From Halictus rubicundus (lineage: Eukaryota > Arthropoda > Insecta > Hymenoptera > Halictidae), in NCBI RefSeq assembly GCF_050948215.1, contig NC_135158.1:9533822-9597821 (forward strand): 64,000 bases of DNA, in the 5' to 3' direction. Below the pieces are notes generated by a model that saw only the letters and a list, made by a program, of their open reading frames with translations, ran no database searches and had not been told where the DNA came from. Shown piece by piece: positions 1-12,050 of this stretch. The stretch's first letter is position 1. Every line of letters begins with the position of its first letter. The position numbers and the translations under genes are program-made.

Positions 1-563
1 ACGTCACTATCGCGCGCCTAAACACACCTCGTGCATCATTCCGCCGATGCTCCTTTGTTTTCTTCACCGGCCTCCATTCTACGGTGCTCCGGAGGAGATC
101 GTGTTCCTCGAGATCCTCCCCCCCCCCCTCACCCCGTACCCCACTTACTTTCCGACGATTTTTCGGATCATTTCTTCTCTGTTTCCACGCGACTCGAATC
201 CTTCGGCATAGCACACAACCTGATGAGTTTCGGTAGATCTCCTCGGGATTTTGTGCAATTTTAGCGTCCTAAATTCTGTTGATTCGATATGGGTTAGACT
301 CGGTTAGCGATCTTTATACATGTATCCTGAGGTGAAGGTAACATTCAATTTAATTTTGAGGAAGACTACTCTTCTTCTCAGATCTCTTCTTATGCTTCTA
401 AATGATATGAATGAAGACTAAAACAAAGCTGTTTCTGAATTAAAATTTTCGTAGGTTTAAATATCGTGAAAAATTTGTTAAAATCCGTTATCTAGTTCTT
501 CCAGGAAAATAGTACCTTGAAGCTATCCATATCGATCAATCTCAAATAAAGTATTTAGACAAT

Positions 564-565
<2 letters not shown>

Positions 566-613
<48 letters not shown>
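566..613. repeat. (TC)24 microsatellite
   Basis: Uninterrupted TC dinucleotides. Similar shorter runs are at 2162-2184 (GA), 4977-4996 (TC), 7582-7611 (GA) and 12519-12554 (GA with interruptions). Confidence 0.97.
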
Positions 614-616
<3 letters not shown>

Positions 617-1568
617 GTCTGGTATTCTCTTTTCAGAATTGAGGGAAAGGATCGCCAGGCAAATAAATGGTAAAAATCAAAACGAGAGCAATCCTGGACC
701 CATGAAAAAATTCCCTAAAAATCAATAAACGGCGCCCGAAGATTAAAAGGCCTGTACCCTTGAAAAGCAGTGGAATAAACAGAGCAATTGTACGAACATG
801 TCCATCGATTCCTCGGCCTCTTTGTGGAGCTTCCTTTGCCGAAAGAGCGGAAAAGGAGGTAAGCAGTTCGCGAAATTGCAGGCCGCGAGCGATCGCCTAA
901 AATGTATTCAATCCTTTCCGAGGGAAAGGAGATCGCAACAATGTAGCTTTCTCACGTGAAAGGAGCGGATAATTCGCGGACTCGATCATCTGCTTCATAC
1001 GAGCCGAACATACGTGTATAAGCAGAACGGACACGCGTCCGTCCGGCATAGAGTGCCATTGTTCGTCCGTTAGGCGAGAGCGACGGTCGTTGCGAGCCCC
1101 GTTTCCGGATCGGAGTGGGAATTGCGTAATTTTCTTATAAGTCGGTCGTCACGCAGCTGGTTCGGGAAACATTGCTTACCGTTCGGGTGCGATTTCTGGC
1201 GCATTATTATAATGTTCTTGGGACAGTTGGCGGTGGCGTGTCCCGCGGAAACGCTGCGAGCTATGCTATATTCGTATCGGTGGTTGAATGCGGTGGTACG
1301 CCTAATTTCTTTTTGCTCGACCGGCTCTCCTTGACTGGGGTAATAACGCCTCGGCCATGGAGAACGAAAGGAGAAAAAAGAAAACGAAAAAACGAAAAAA
1401 CGAAAAAAGAGCACGAGGATCGCAGAACGAAATTCGTAATTGTTAATAAATAGTCGTAACGCGGCCGGCGGCTCGCGGCTCCCCCGGAGCAATTTATCTT
1501 CCATTTTGGAGGCCCCCGGTCGAAAATGATGAATAATCGCGGCGATTACTTGTAATTACTCCGAGGCG

Positions 1569-1595
1569 GCACCGGCACCGGCACCGGCACCGGGA
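1569..1595. repeat. (GGCACC)n hexamer repeat
   Basis: Four to five units of CACCGG in a GC-rich stretch. No regulatory reading is obvious. Confidence 0.85.
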
Positions 1596-3291
1596 TGCTC
1601 ACCGGAAGATAAAATAAAATGAAACGCCGAGAAACCGAAGTATCGACGGCCAATTTCGCATGCAATTCGGACGAACGACGAGGACGACGCGTAATTGAAA
1701 AGCGCCGGAGGTTGGGGGAGCACACACAGGTGCCTAAGTAAATGGGGGAATTATAGGATGCTGCATAATAATGAGAGGATAAGTTCGGCCGAGATGGGAA
1801 ATGATCATTCCGGGAGCGGATGAATGTAAGAAACAGAAAACTTTGTAGTCTTCATGCGAGAAAGAAGCGGCGTCGATCGCGAATTTCGGATACCAAAGGC
1901 GGAACGGTAATGAAAGGGCGAAGGACACGAAATTGCCGCGAAAAGGGGAATTTAATGAATAGTATGCACGGCACTGGGGACCTGAAAGAGGGAACACGAA
2001 TGATTGTAGGATTACAGTGAAATTAGTCGTTTGTTCGCTGTGTATACTGGACGAATTCGAGACCGCGAAACGAGAATCATTAAGTGGTTGAAATTGGAGG
2101 GGAATACGCGAAGAATGTACATAATGCATTAAGACTAAGTACATATCGAAGAAAGAAGAAGGAGAGAGAGAGAGAGAGAGAGAGTACAATTATTGAGCAA
2201 CGACAAAAGGGTACAGTAGTCGTCTGCGGAAGTATTGTTGCCGTAGGGGAAATGAGAAGAATCAGTCGGGTGTATGCAAAGTCGTAACTTACAATAACTT
2301 CGTGGGTGATGGGAGGCGAAGCAGTTTCAGTCTTCATTCCCAATTAACTTGGTCGGTTCTTGTCTTCTCGCCGGGCGAATTTGTTTATCGTTGGACGAGA
2401 AACGAAGGTTTATCCTTCGGGAGGAGAGAGACGGAAACAATCCTCGAGCGGAGGGTCCGAGAGGAATAGGCGTGTGTGAGTTGTGCGTTGTTGGCGTTAA
2501 AGCGACGCCTCGCTTCGACGCCCACGTCGCATCGTCGTCCTGTAACGACCGCGACGCCTTGCTCGAGGAAGAACGGCAATAACAACGGCAGGAATAAACT
2601 CGCAGCGACAGCCGCTCGTCAGAATGCTTCCACGTAAGTGACCACTTACAAGCACCACGCTCCATCGACGACTCTAACGGCCCCGCGACGTGTCCCGAAA
2701 GGATCGTCCTGTGCGTGACTTCCATCGGGACTTCGCGATACCTGATCATCTTTCAACGACTTTTTGCATAGAAAACGGCCGGGACACGGTTGCTCCGATG
2801 CTCTCTGGCTCACGCACTATCCTCACGTTTGCTTCTCCCTTTTTTTTTTCACGGGAAAATTCTAACATTTCAGGAGACGATGATTGCTGGTAAATATAGA
2901 AGGACAGGCTGGGAGATATCGCCGAAGAGGATGCCGGGCTGGTGCGCAAGGCCTCGCAAAAAGCGGAGGAAAGGATGAGATACATTATACACCGAGGAAG
3001 AAGTAATAAGGGTCAAACCGGAGACCGATGGCGTGCGAAATGTACCCGGTTGCATGGCGATTCTTTTTCGCTTACCTGGCGCGTTTTTAACGGGAAATGC
3101 AGAGTACGCCGAGAATGAGTAAGTTTTTTTCGGGCCATTATGGTAAAAAGTTTCTGCTACCGAGAGTCGAAAGCTCTCGTGTCTTGAAAGTTGCGATCAT
3201 TTTATTTTGTCTCCGCTCAATTTCTTAAGATCTTGTTCCAGTTCAATATTCAGCCAATAGAGGTAAATATTTAGCTGTGGGTAAACACCGA

Positions 3292-3460
3292 GTGTGACTG
3301 GGGATTTTATGCATTTATGACAAAAATGAGTGAACGATGCACAAAACAGTGAACACATTCGAAATTAACGAGACTATTAGGAGAAGCAGTATATTCTTGT
3401 ATGAATCCTACGCAGATCATTTTTATTTTGCATAAAGATACGGAGCCTAATGATGACAGT
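3292..3460. mobile_element. Degenerate copy of the AGTAGACTGCGGAT MITE family
   Basis: The left part GGGGATTTTATGCATTTATG and the right part GCATAAAGATACGGAGCCTA are mutually inverted and match the ends of the 37801-38002 element. The ACAAAAATGAG that follows the left end recurs at 9248. Confidence 0.6.
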
Positions 3461-6400
3461 ATCAATAGGGTGAAATGAGAAAGAAATTGCGACGAACGAA
3501 GTAAATGAATAGAAAAATTCCGAGTTAAATATCAGATAAATTCGGTTAAGTATTTAAAGGAATAAATAGAAGAAGGAGAAAAAGAAATAGAGATAAAAGG
3601 AATAAAGAAATGGCCATACTCCGAGACATAATTCAGAGGATCCTCGGCCGTATTAAGGCGGGTTCGACGATTCCGCAGGTTGAAAGCGCGCATTCTACAC
3701 CAGGTAAGTCAGCAGTTTTATCGGCGTCGTTTAATCGGCGGCGTTTAAGCGCGCGACGCCACGGAACCAGGCCGTAATCCTGATCGCGGCTTTCAAGCCT
3801 CGGAAACACAATCCTGCTCGCGGACGCGTTGCGTTTATTAAAAATAATGACTGGTACACGGGGACTCCGTTATCGAGGCTGGCCGCTCGAGCAATTAGAG
3901 ACACTTTCCACGTCCGACGTGCAACGATCCTTTTCATTTACAAGGATGATAACCTCTCGAGATCTTCTCTCCGCGAGGTCCTTCCGATCCTGGGCGAATC
4001 GAACCACACCGGGGTAATCCGCGTGGCGGTGTCGATCGACGAGGAAACGAAGGACGACCGCAAACCGATCGTTACACGATCCTCTGGACACGCAAATCGT
4101 CCCGCGATTAGCAGGCCTGACCTTTTCGCTGGTTGCGCGATTCGCGCGCGGGAAAGTTCCACCTAAACGATTTTTATTGCCTCTTAATTTCACCGAGGAT
4201 TGTTACTCAAGTTGCCAGACCTTTCGGAGATCGCCGGCTCTCGTACGATGAAGTATATATACATTGTACTTCGCAATCCCGAAGGAACCGAGCCTGCTCT
4301 CGCATGCCTCGACATGAATTAGCTGCATCTTTTCACATTTTCACTTCCTGCAATGGACTGTAATCGTCGATAATGTGTAATGTGCAATGGGAAGGTCCAA
4401 GCTTTCTATTTGTCTTTTTCAAAAATAGTTTCAATCGCATTTCTATCGATTTATGAATATTTCTTAGCTGCACAGGTCTCGTTAAATTGTACAGCATCTC
4501 GACCAGTAAAAACTCGACGATGTAATTGTTATATCTATTTATCATCGAGTCTGATTTTTCCGGAGGACCAAAATGGACGCAGGACTCGTTCGATACGAGT
4601 CGCAAGGTCCATCGTCGAGACGGGGGTCAGTTGATTCTTAACAGGCACGACGTCCCCCTGGATTTAGATGTCTTCGCCGAGATACGTTTCCACGAAGCAG
4701 TTTCGGATGGTCCAGAACCCAGAGACCCACTGTGACGGGCCCGCGGTTATGCGATCCTATCCCAGGGGAGATCTCGCTGGTACCGTTGCGGCTATAGTCT
4801 CTTTAGGGACGTGTTCGGCGAACAAATTACCTTTTGTTTTGGAAACTTAACGGTCCCGGTTCTGGCTATTCCCCCGCTTCTATTCGACAATGTTCGTCCT
4901 GTTTCTCGAATAGACGACTCGCTGCCAAAACGTGCCTAATACGCACGAAAAAGGTACAAATAACGAACGGGACAAATCTCTCTCTCTCTCTCTCTCAGCT
5001 CCGTCTTTCTTCGAACGAATTGTCTGATGGCTCTCGGCCGAGCATATTTCTTCGAACGGGTGCCCGGAGATAGTCCTGATCTTCGGGACGATTCCACGGT
5101 CTCAGATAATCTTTTGAAATATAGACGTTTTCGACCACGATTGAGCTTTTTTCGAGCTCACGTCCAGATCAGGCGGCTTGATAAATGTAGGACTGTGTAC
5201 TCTTCACTCGAAATGTCGTCTTGCCGAGAAGATTTTTAGTTAGATGTCCTACAGATCCAGTGGTAGAGTTTTTTTCTTTTCAAGAATTGCAACATTATCG
5301 CTGAACGTAAGTTCAAACCGAACACCAAAAAAAGGGTAAAAATTTCGTACTGACACGTTCGTTACCGCTGTCACACATACGAGACGTTCACAATCCCCAA
5401 ATCTACTAAAAAATAGTACTATTTACAGTCATAAGACTCCGGGACATGACGACTTCCTTGTACAAAATTGTATTAATATTTCGTAAAGGTGAATTTCATA
5501 AAACACTCCAGCGGTGGTAAGGTAATCACCGAAAAAATGATGGTAGCGAGCATGTTAATTGCTCTTGGAACCGTCGAGTACACGATCCCAAACCCACACC
5601 GAGCTCCATAAAACCGAAGCCCGTCCACTCAGCCGCCCATTCTACCTCGAGTAGCAATCTAGGAGACCTCGGTCTCGCAATCAAACATTCGAACGTTAAA
5701 AGCAGTGTCCACATTATAAAAATCCCGCAGCCATCGACTGGCAGACTCGGTAATAATTCCGCTGAGAACGATCCTCGATTTTCCCCGCGCCAACAGGGAT
5801 CGTTTCCCTTTTCCCGTGGCTATCTGTACGCTGTGTCAGTCGTCCTGCGGATGATCCGGTTCGGAGGATCCAGGATTTAATTTGCCGGGGTTATCGGAGG
5901 CGCAATTACCACCCCCCCTGGGGACGCATTCACAAATTAGACGTCTCTATCCTGCCGGACCGGAGATCCGAGGCTAGGGTAACCCGATCCATGGTGGCGG
6001 GATCGGAATCGAGGGTAATCAGACGGGACACCGTGTGTCCTTAAACTGTGGGGTTGAGAGGGGGCACGGGGAGGGCCGGGGGGGTTCGACGAGCACTTCT
6101 TCGGGTACATTACCAACTGGAGTTCTTCGTATAAATATATCCACGAGAGAGCCTGGGGACGATAGGAATCTGCAGGCCGGGGCCATTTGTTGGCGGGATT
6201 CGTTCGTCCCGGCCTGCCAACCGGACCAACCGTTCGATCGTCCCCCGGAACGATGGAAAGGATCACCTGCGCCGATCATCCTGCGTCGACAGTCTCGTTT
6301 CGCTTCGTTCCGTTTCGTTTCGTTCTCTCGCGGCTGGGACGCGCGCGGAAAAATCGTGGAAATAAATGGAATCTGATAACAAGCACGTCCAGCCGCCAGG

Positions 6401-6749
6401 GGGCTGTTAAGGGGAAGGAGACGGAACGTATGGGACGGGACACGGGGATGGACGCCGCTGCACAGCCTGTTTCGATGATTTGATCCCGCGTCGTTCTACG
6501 GCTCTCTATTTGCAGCCTATTCCGAGCGAACACGCGCTGGAAGTATTGTATTAGGTGGATGACAACACATTGGAACGGTTTCGTGCTTTAATCGTTTCGG
6601 ATTGGTATGCTGGAGATATTGGACTCGGGTAACTCGTTCCTGAAGTCGCAAACAATTTGATCGTTTAACATCTGCACCACCACCGATGTCACACACGCGG
6701 TTTCTTCGTGTCGAATTCATTTTATTTCAACTTATTTAGATCAAATTCA

Positions 6750-6995
6750 TTCAATTCTTCTGTTATACTATTTCAATATTTCACGAAGATGGTACGCTGT
6801 ATGCAATGAAGCATTTCAACACCGAACACCACCACTCAGACATTTCTGCTAGGCTTCTCGGCAAGAATATTGCAACAAGCGGTACAATGTTTTAAATAAG
6901 TTACCCGTTTAGTGAAACGGTTCGTTAATTCTTCGACTAAGAAACATTCCTAAAATTGATCACGCTCTTCTCAGCAACGAAGAAACACTTCATGC
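6750..6995. repeat. Dispersed AT-rich repeat shared with 9440-9620 and 15380-15450
   Basis: ACTATTTCAATATTTCACGA here resembles TTGTTTCAATATTTCATAAG near 15395. TTTAAATAAGTTACCCGTTTAGTGAAAC near 6890 resembles the AAATAAGATACCCGTTTAGT near 9495, both followed by a TTAATTCTT stretch and ...GAAGAAACACTTCATG/GAAGAAACGTTTCATG. It is an unclassified old interspersed repeat. Confidence 0.5.
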
Positions 6996-8905
6996 TCAAG
7001 AAACCTTGATAATTTCAGTAACATTCCTCGTCGCTTCCAGCCTAGTTAATCAATCCCCGTGTTTCCGCCTCTCGTTTCCGAACGGAGTACCACACGGCGC
7101 AAGAATCCGAATTTTTCGGAATAATCGCAATCAATTCCGACCGCTCGAACAAGGTACGCGAGAAAGAGGATGGGAGGATCGTCTGGCAGCTGACCGGTCT
7201 CTCTCGCGCAGTCTTCTCGAAACCGTCGAACGATTCTCGATCGCGATCACGCGATATACCACCGGGACTCGCTCTTACAAATCGGCGCGGAGCGTTGTTG
7301 CCCGCTCGCATAGCACACACGATATTCCCCTGAATACCGATAAAATATGCCAGCCGGGATATCTCGGTGGCCCGGTCGCCGCTGACCTCCGCCGGATCCG
7401 CTAATTATTTATCCGCGTTCCCGGCGCGGTCGGCCGGGGGTCATTGGAAGGGTTCGAAATTGAGCAAAAAGGGTTCTCTCCAACTGGAAACGTCTCACTC
7501 CTGAGGCTCCGGCGAGGAGCGAACTCTGCTGAAGATTGTGGAACGCTCTCGGCCGAGGATGAACAGAACGGAGAGAGAACAAGAGAGAGAGAGAGAGAAA
7601 GAGAGAGAGAGGGAAAGAAGAACACGGCAACAACGGACGAAGAAGAAGAAGAAAAGGATGGAAGACGAAGTATAGAGGAGAGGGTAAGCGGAGGCTGGAA
7701 GAAGGGAAAGGCACAAGTGGTATAATCGTGATAAGCAGGTGATAGATGCTCCTCAGGCTCTGCACTGCCGTGGCTCCGCACAGACAATGGCTATTTGTTT
7801 CTGCCTCGACGAAGAAACACGTTCTTCTCTTTCTCTCTTCCTCGCTCGAGCCCGCTTCTTCTTCTTCTTCTTCTTCGGCCTCCTCTTCTTCTCCTTCTTC
7901 GTGTTCTGCCTCGGTTCTCTTCCTCTTCTCCTTCGGCTTCGTAAGGTTTGATCTCTTTCTCCACGGGTCTCTCGCGAGAGGAGCCTAGGGGAAGCTCCGT
8001 GGGCCGTGGAACGATCTTTGGGACACCACCGTCGGCTAAATCGCATCGACAGATAATCACAACTTAATTTGCCCCCCGTGGGGAGGGGCCTGGTAACCTC
8101 GGCCACGAATCCGGCCGAGTCACTGGGCCACGAGTTCCGCCAGATTCGAACGCGATTGCGTTCGTGGAACCGCAAGCGCCCCCTGCATTGTATGCAGATG
8201 CGCGCATTAAGGGTGGCAATTGTGATAAGCAAGGCCGCGGGGGTTGATTATCGCTCGATGCACCTCGATCCGGCCGGCCGATCGAAGACCGGCGACCGGT
8301 CACCGGAAGTTGCGGCGGAGGACGGTCTCCGGTCTTGGTATTTCAATTATTACCTTTGCTAAATATAAGAATTTAATTACTATGTATAGAAATGTTAAGA
8401 AAATAACAAGACTGATTTTTATTATAATACACGATTAAAGAAATCCATTGAATCAATTCAAGGTACTTTTATAATTTCAGTAATTGCAAACATCTGAAAC
8501 CGGTCATTCGATCACGGTAGGTTTAGCGTTAAAAATCATGCCATTCCTCCGTGTTCCTTTGTAATTGCAGGACAATTGCACGAATCGATACGAATCAATT
8601 TTCCAGATTCCGAAACGATTCGAATCGATTCAGAGTAATTCCAAGACTGTGTTCAAGCCTCTAGGCGGTTCTCAGAGCGGTTAGATCAGTGTCCACGGAA
8701 TTGTAAGTTGCGAGGGTGGAATTGGCGCGTACAGGAGCAAACGGGGCCGCGATCAATGCGAATTTCTCGGCTCGGAAAGAACGCGCGGCGCACGGTTCCC
8801 GTGCCACTCATACTTAATATATCAATCATCGCGGTGGACTCGAATAGGCCGATCGGGGCCAGTCGTCATTAAAATTCATTTGCCGTCGATTCACGGCCGG
8901 TTCCT

Positions 8906-8945
8906 TCTCTCTCTCTCTTTCTCTCTGTCTCTATCTCTCTCTCTC

Positions 8946-8988
<43 letters not shown>

Positions 8989-9004
8989 TCTCTCTCTCTC
9001 TCCC
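8906..9004. repeat. Interrupted (TC)n microsatellite
   Basis: About 100 bp of CT dinucleotides with occasional TTT, TGT and TAT interruptions, which suggests an older array than the pure tract at 566. Confidence 0.95.
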
Positions 9005-9247
9005 TCGGTCGTGATTTTTTCCGGAGCCGCTAATCGCTCGGACCGAGAGGAGACTCTGGTCTAAAGTGGCGAGGCCTCGCGCCTCTCCTGGATGTACAAT
9101 GGGAACTATACATGATTAATGACGATCCGGCAGCGTTAATGAGGCGATGACTCGACCGACTTCGGTGGAGCTCCTCGGAGAAGCCGGGATTTTCGTGGTC
9201 GCGAGGCCAGAAGCGTCCATGTCCCTCGAATCCCCTAATTGTTATCA

Positions 9248-9290
9248 CTGAACTGCGAATTTTATGCATTCATTACAAAAATGAGTATTG
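9248..9290. repeat. Single end of the AGTAGACTGCGGAT MITE family
   Basis: ACTGCGAATTTTATGCATTC followed by ATTACAAAAATGAG matches the left end of the family seen at 3292 and 37801. No opposite end is clear. Confidence 0.5.
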
Positions 9291-9439
9291 GCGAAGGGTT
9301 AGAAGAATTTAAGAACGTCGATATATTGTTATCGATTTATTCAAATTAGGTGTAATAGTAAAGAATTCTTGTCATTCATCTATCAAATAAAATCACATAC
9401 GAACAGTGTTCAGATCAGGAAGAAGCACAGGCATTTTGT

Positions 9440-9620
9440 GAAATTTTTTAGTAAAAGAAATTGTAACCAGTAGTACAATGTGTGTAGTTTTAAATAAGAT
9501 ACCCGTTTAGTAAAACAGCCGATTAATTCTTTCAGCAAAAAATTCGTAAAAGTCACGTTCTCTCAGATTGTTGACCACGGTCTCCTTAATAATGAAGAAA
9601 CGTTTCATGTAGAAGGGCGA
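9440..9620. repeat. Second copy of the dispersed repeat at 6750-6995
   Basis: It shares AAATAAGATACCCGTTTAGT and GAAGAAACGTTTCATG in the same order and spacing class as 6890-6990. A weaker AATAAGATACCCG match occurs near 19045. Confidence 0.5.
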
Positions 9621-9775
9621 AGCAGCGTGTTCATTTCGGGAGCTCAAATTACACAGGTTCGAGCATTTAAATTACAAAATGCTGAATAAATTATAGGAGG
9701 CCAGGCATTCCTCTGTTCCTTCAGGCCCCTTCTTGCCAGGACTTTTGAACAGGTACCATGTGATTTTCTCGAATA

Positions 9776-9812
<37 letters not shown>
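9776..9812. repeat. (GAC)12 trinucleotide repeat
   Basis: Twelve consecutive GAC/ACG units. The minus-strand reading gives a Ser run in a short frame that I regard as chance. Confidence 0.95.
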
Positions 9813-9814
<2 letters not shown>

Positions 9815-11330
9815 ACCGCGGTCCTCGGGATCGAGATCGATGGACGTGACCGGCTAAAGTCGAGCAAGGATATATCCACGGGTGTCCTGTATGAATAATT
9901 AAAATGCATCCCCGAGTAGGCTATCTTTTATACTTATCTCTAGATACACCGGTAAAGACGTTCCGTTTACAAGATAAATCGCGGATAAAGGCACTCGTGG
10001 CTCGGAGGGGAAATCGATCTACTGGGTGATCGAGAAATCGACTTCAGCCTGTCCCCTAAAATGGCGCCAGTAAATCTGCAACATGCACTCTTCAAATTCA
10101 ATTTGGTGTATTTCCTATATCTTCTATGTCTATGAAATGGTCCAAATTGTTTTAAAATTGTATTAATGTTATTCGTCATTTTAGGTATCGTTACATTTAC
10201 TTATAAGTTTCTTCGAGTTCTTAAAATATGTCCCCACTGAAGCAGCAACAATGAGGAATTTTGCATCGTCTCTTCTCGCTGGACGTTCCTAAACGCCTCC
10301 AAAAAATACCAACTTGACTATTGTACCGATAAGTTGTTGTTTCAATGTGGACGTAGCATTAAATCGTGCTGCTTCAGTGTGGACAAAATGTTTCCTTGGA
10401 AACGTTCAGCAATTGAATGCAAAACAGTAAGAGGGAGTAAAAAATTCCTCGTTGTTGCTTCAGTATGAATAATGCTTAACACTGCAACCAACAATTATTA
10501 GATTGCAGATATATCGATTTGTACGAGAAGCAATCAAGGACAATTGGTAATAATAGACAAGCAGTAACAGCGACGCGTATTAAACTCTACCAAACTATGT
10601 ATCAGGTTTACCTTGTTTCAAAAATATTTCATAGATGAAACAGCATAAAGACTTGCAATTTAGTTGCAGAATATTCTTTACAGGCTCGAATCAATGTCAC
10701 AGTTTTCAAAAATTCAAAGAACGAACGACTTTGAGATTCATTTTTGACGAAAGACAATCGTTGAGACGGTGGACATTTTCGTTTTTTCGCGACCCGATCG
10801 ACAATTACGGTGAAATCATTAATCATCGCGAGGACAAGCCCACGGTAGTATTGAATTATGACAACCCGTCCGCGGCTACGTTTCTCGTTTCTTGTTTCTC
10901 TTGTCTCCGTTCGCATGGGGTCACGTTCTACGGACGAAATTCCGAGATCCTCTCGCGGAGAACTTTATTAAGGCTCGATCGGGCCCCGAGATATCGGATT
11001 CCGTGAAGCGGCCATTCGGCCGGCTAATACCGCGGAGATGTAACGCGGATAACCCCGCTTTATTAATTAGCTGCTCTAATCTTCCTGGAACCCGTGTCGT
11101 GATAGCAACGCGACGATGCATCACCCGCCGCGAGCGTATCGCCGACGATTATCACTCGGCGAGCGATTATTCCGCTCGCGTTTCGTTCCCTGGAACCGAG
11201 GGATTCACCCACAAATTAATTTCCAACTTTTCCTCGACGCGGAAATTCGAGAATATCGTCAAACTAAGCTATTAACTTTTTTAACTCGACTATCGTCGAT
11301 CCAAAACGTGTGTGGACACTAAACTTTCTA

Positions 11331-12050
11331 TCCTTGAAAAATTGTCCACATTTAAACTGTGATAACTTCGTTAAAAAAAATAACACAATAATAAATTTGG
11401 AATAAATTTTTAAAGCTTGATGCTTCTACTTTTGCCACCCATCGTTCATTTTTATCGAAAATATTGTTACACGATACAGCGACTGGAAAATTCAAGACAC
11501 TCTTTTGGCAGGAAATGTTACCAATCGAATCGTCTGTAAAAACATGGGAAAATTTTTCTCGTGACTGAAACCACCGTAGACTTAAAGATCGAAGCTTTCC
11601 CTTTACGACGAATGCTTAAAACTTGATCTACGATTTTTTCTATCCGATTTATTGATCTTTGAATGAAAGATGTACTGCCTGCATGATGAAGGCCTCACAC
11701 GACCAAACCTGCTCGTCCTTTTTGTTGTATAAAACAGCAAACAAAAATCATAGATCAAGTCTTAAGCAGTCGTTGTAAATGGGAACTGTAAATCCTTAAA
11801 TCTGTAATAGATTCATACAAACGAATCATTTTTTTATGCTTTTACAGACGATTCAATTTGCAGCATTTTCGATCAAAAACGTGTCGTCAGTTTTCCACCT
11901 ACTACATCATGCACAAATATGCTAGAAAAAAATGAACGATACACTGCGAAAGTGGAGGCTTCAAACTTTGAAATGAGTCGAAATTTGTTGTTGCATTATT
12001 GCTTTTCACGAAATGATCACAGTTGAAACATAGATAATTTCTTGAAAATC
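11331..12050. mobile_element. Fold-back element of about 720 bp with long imperfect inverted arms
   Basis: Sequence from 11331 to about 11640 reappears inverted from about 12050 back to about 11730. Matching landmarks include AAAGCTTGATGCTTCTAC against the inverse of GTGGAGGCTTCAAACTTT, AATCGTCTGTAAAA against TTTTACAGACGATT, and AACTTGATCTACGATT against ATCATAGATCAAGT. There is no coding potential. The arms have diverged, so it is old. One arm of a second copy is at 26865-27385. Confidence 0.7.

Larger units (their letters stand above)
1..3291. other. Non-coding, GC-rich with microsatellites; no gene seen
   Basis: Short overlapping frames occur on both strands but none resembles a protein. 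The stretch holds the (TC)24 run, an (ACGAAAAA)n-like tract near 1380-1412, the GGCACC hexamers and a GA run at 2162. Confidence 0.6.
3461..11330. other. Intergenic, no gene seen
   Basis: Mixed GC-rich blocks (5750-6520, 7380-8340, 10890-11200) and AT-rich blocks with dispersed repeats. Long frames near 7400-8230 come from GA/TTC-rich DNA (TTC run at 7855-7876) and are not protein-like. A CGTTT-type run lies at 6296-6326. Confidence 0.6.

Noticed and set aside
7753..8232. Arg/Lys-rich minus-strand frames
   Set aside because: Produced by the TTC/CTT tract at 7820-7930; no known basic protein is matched.
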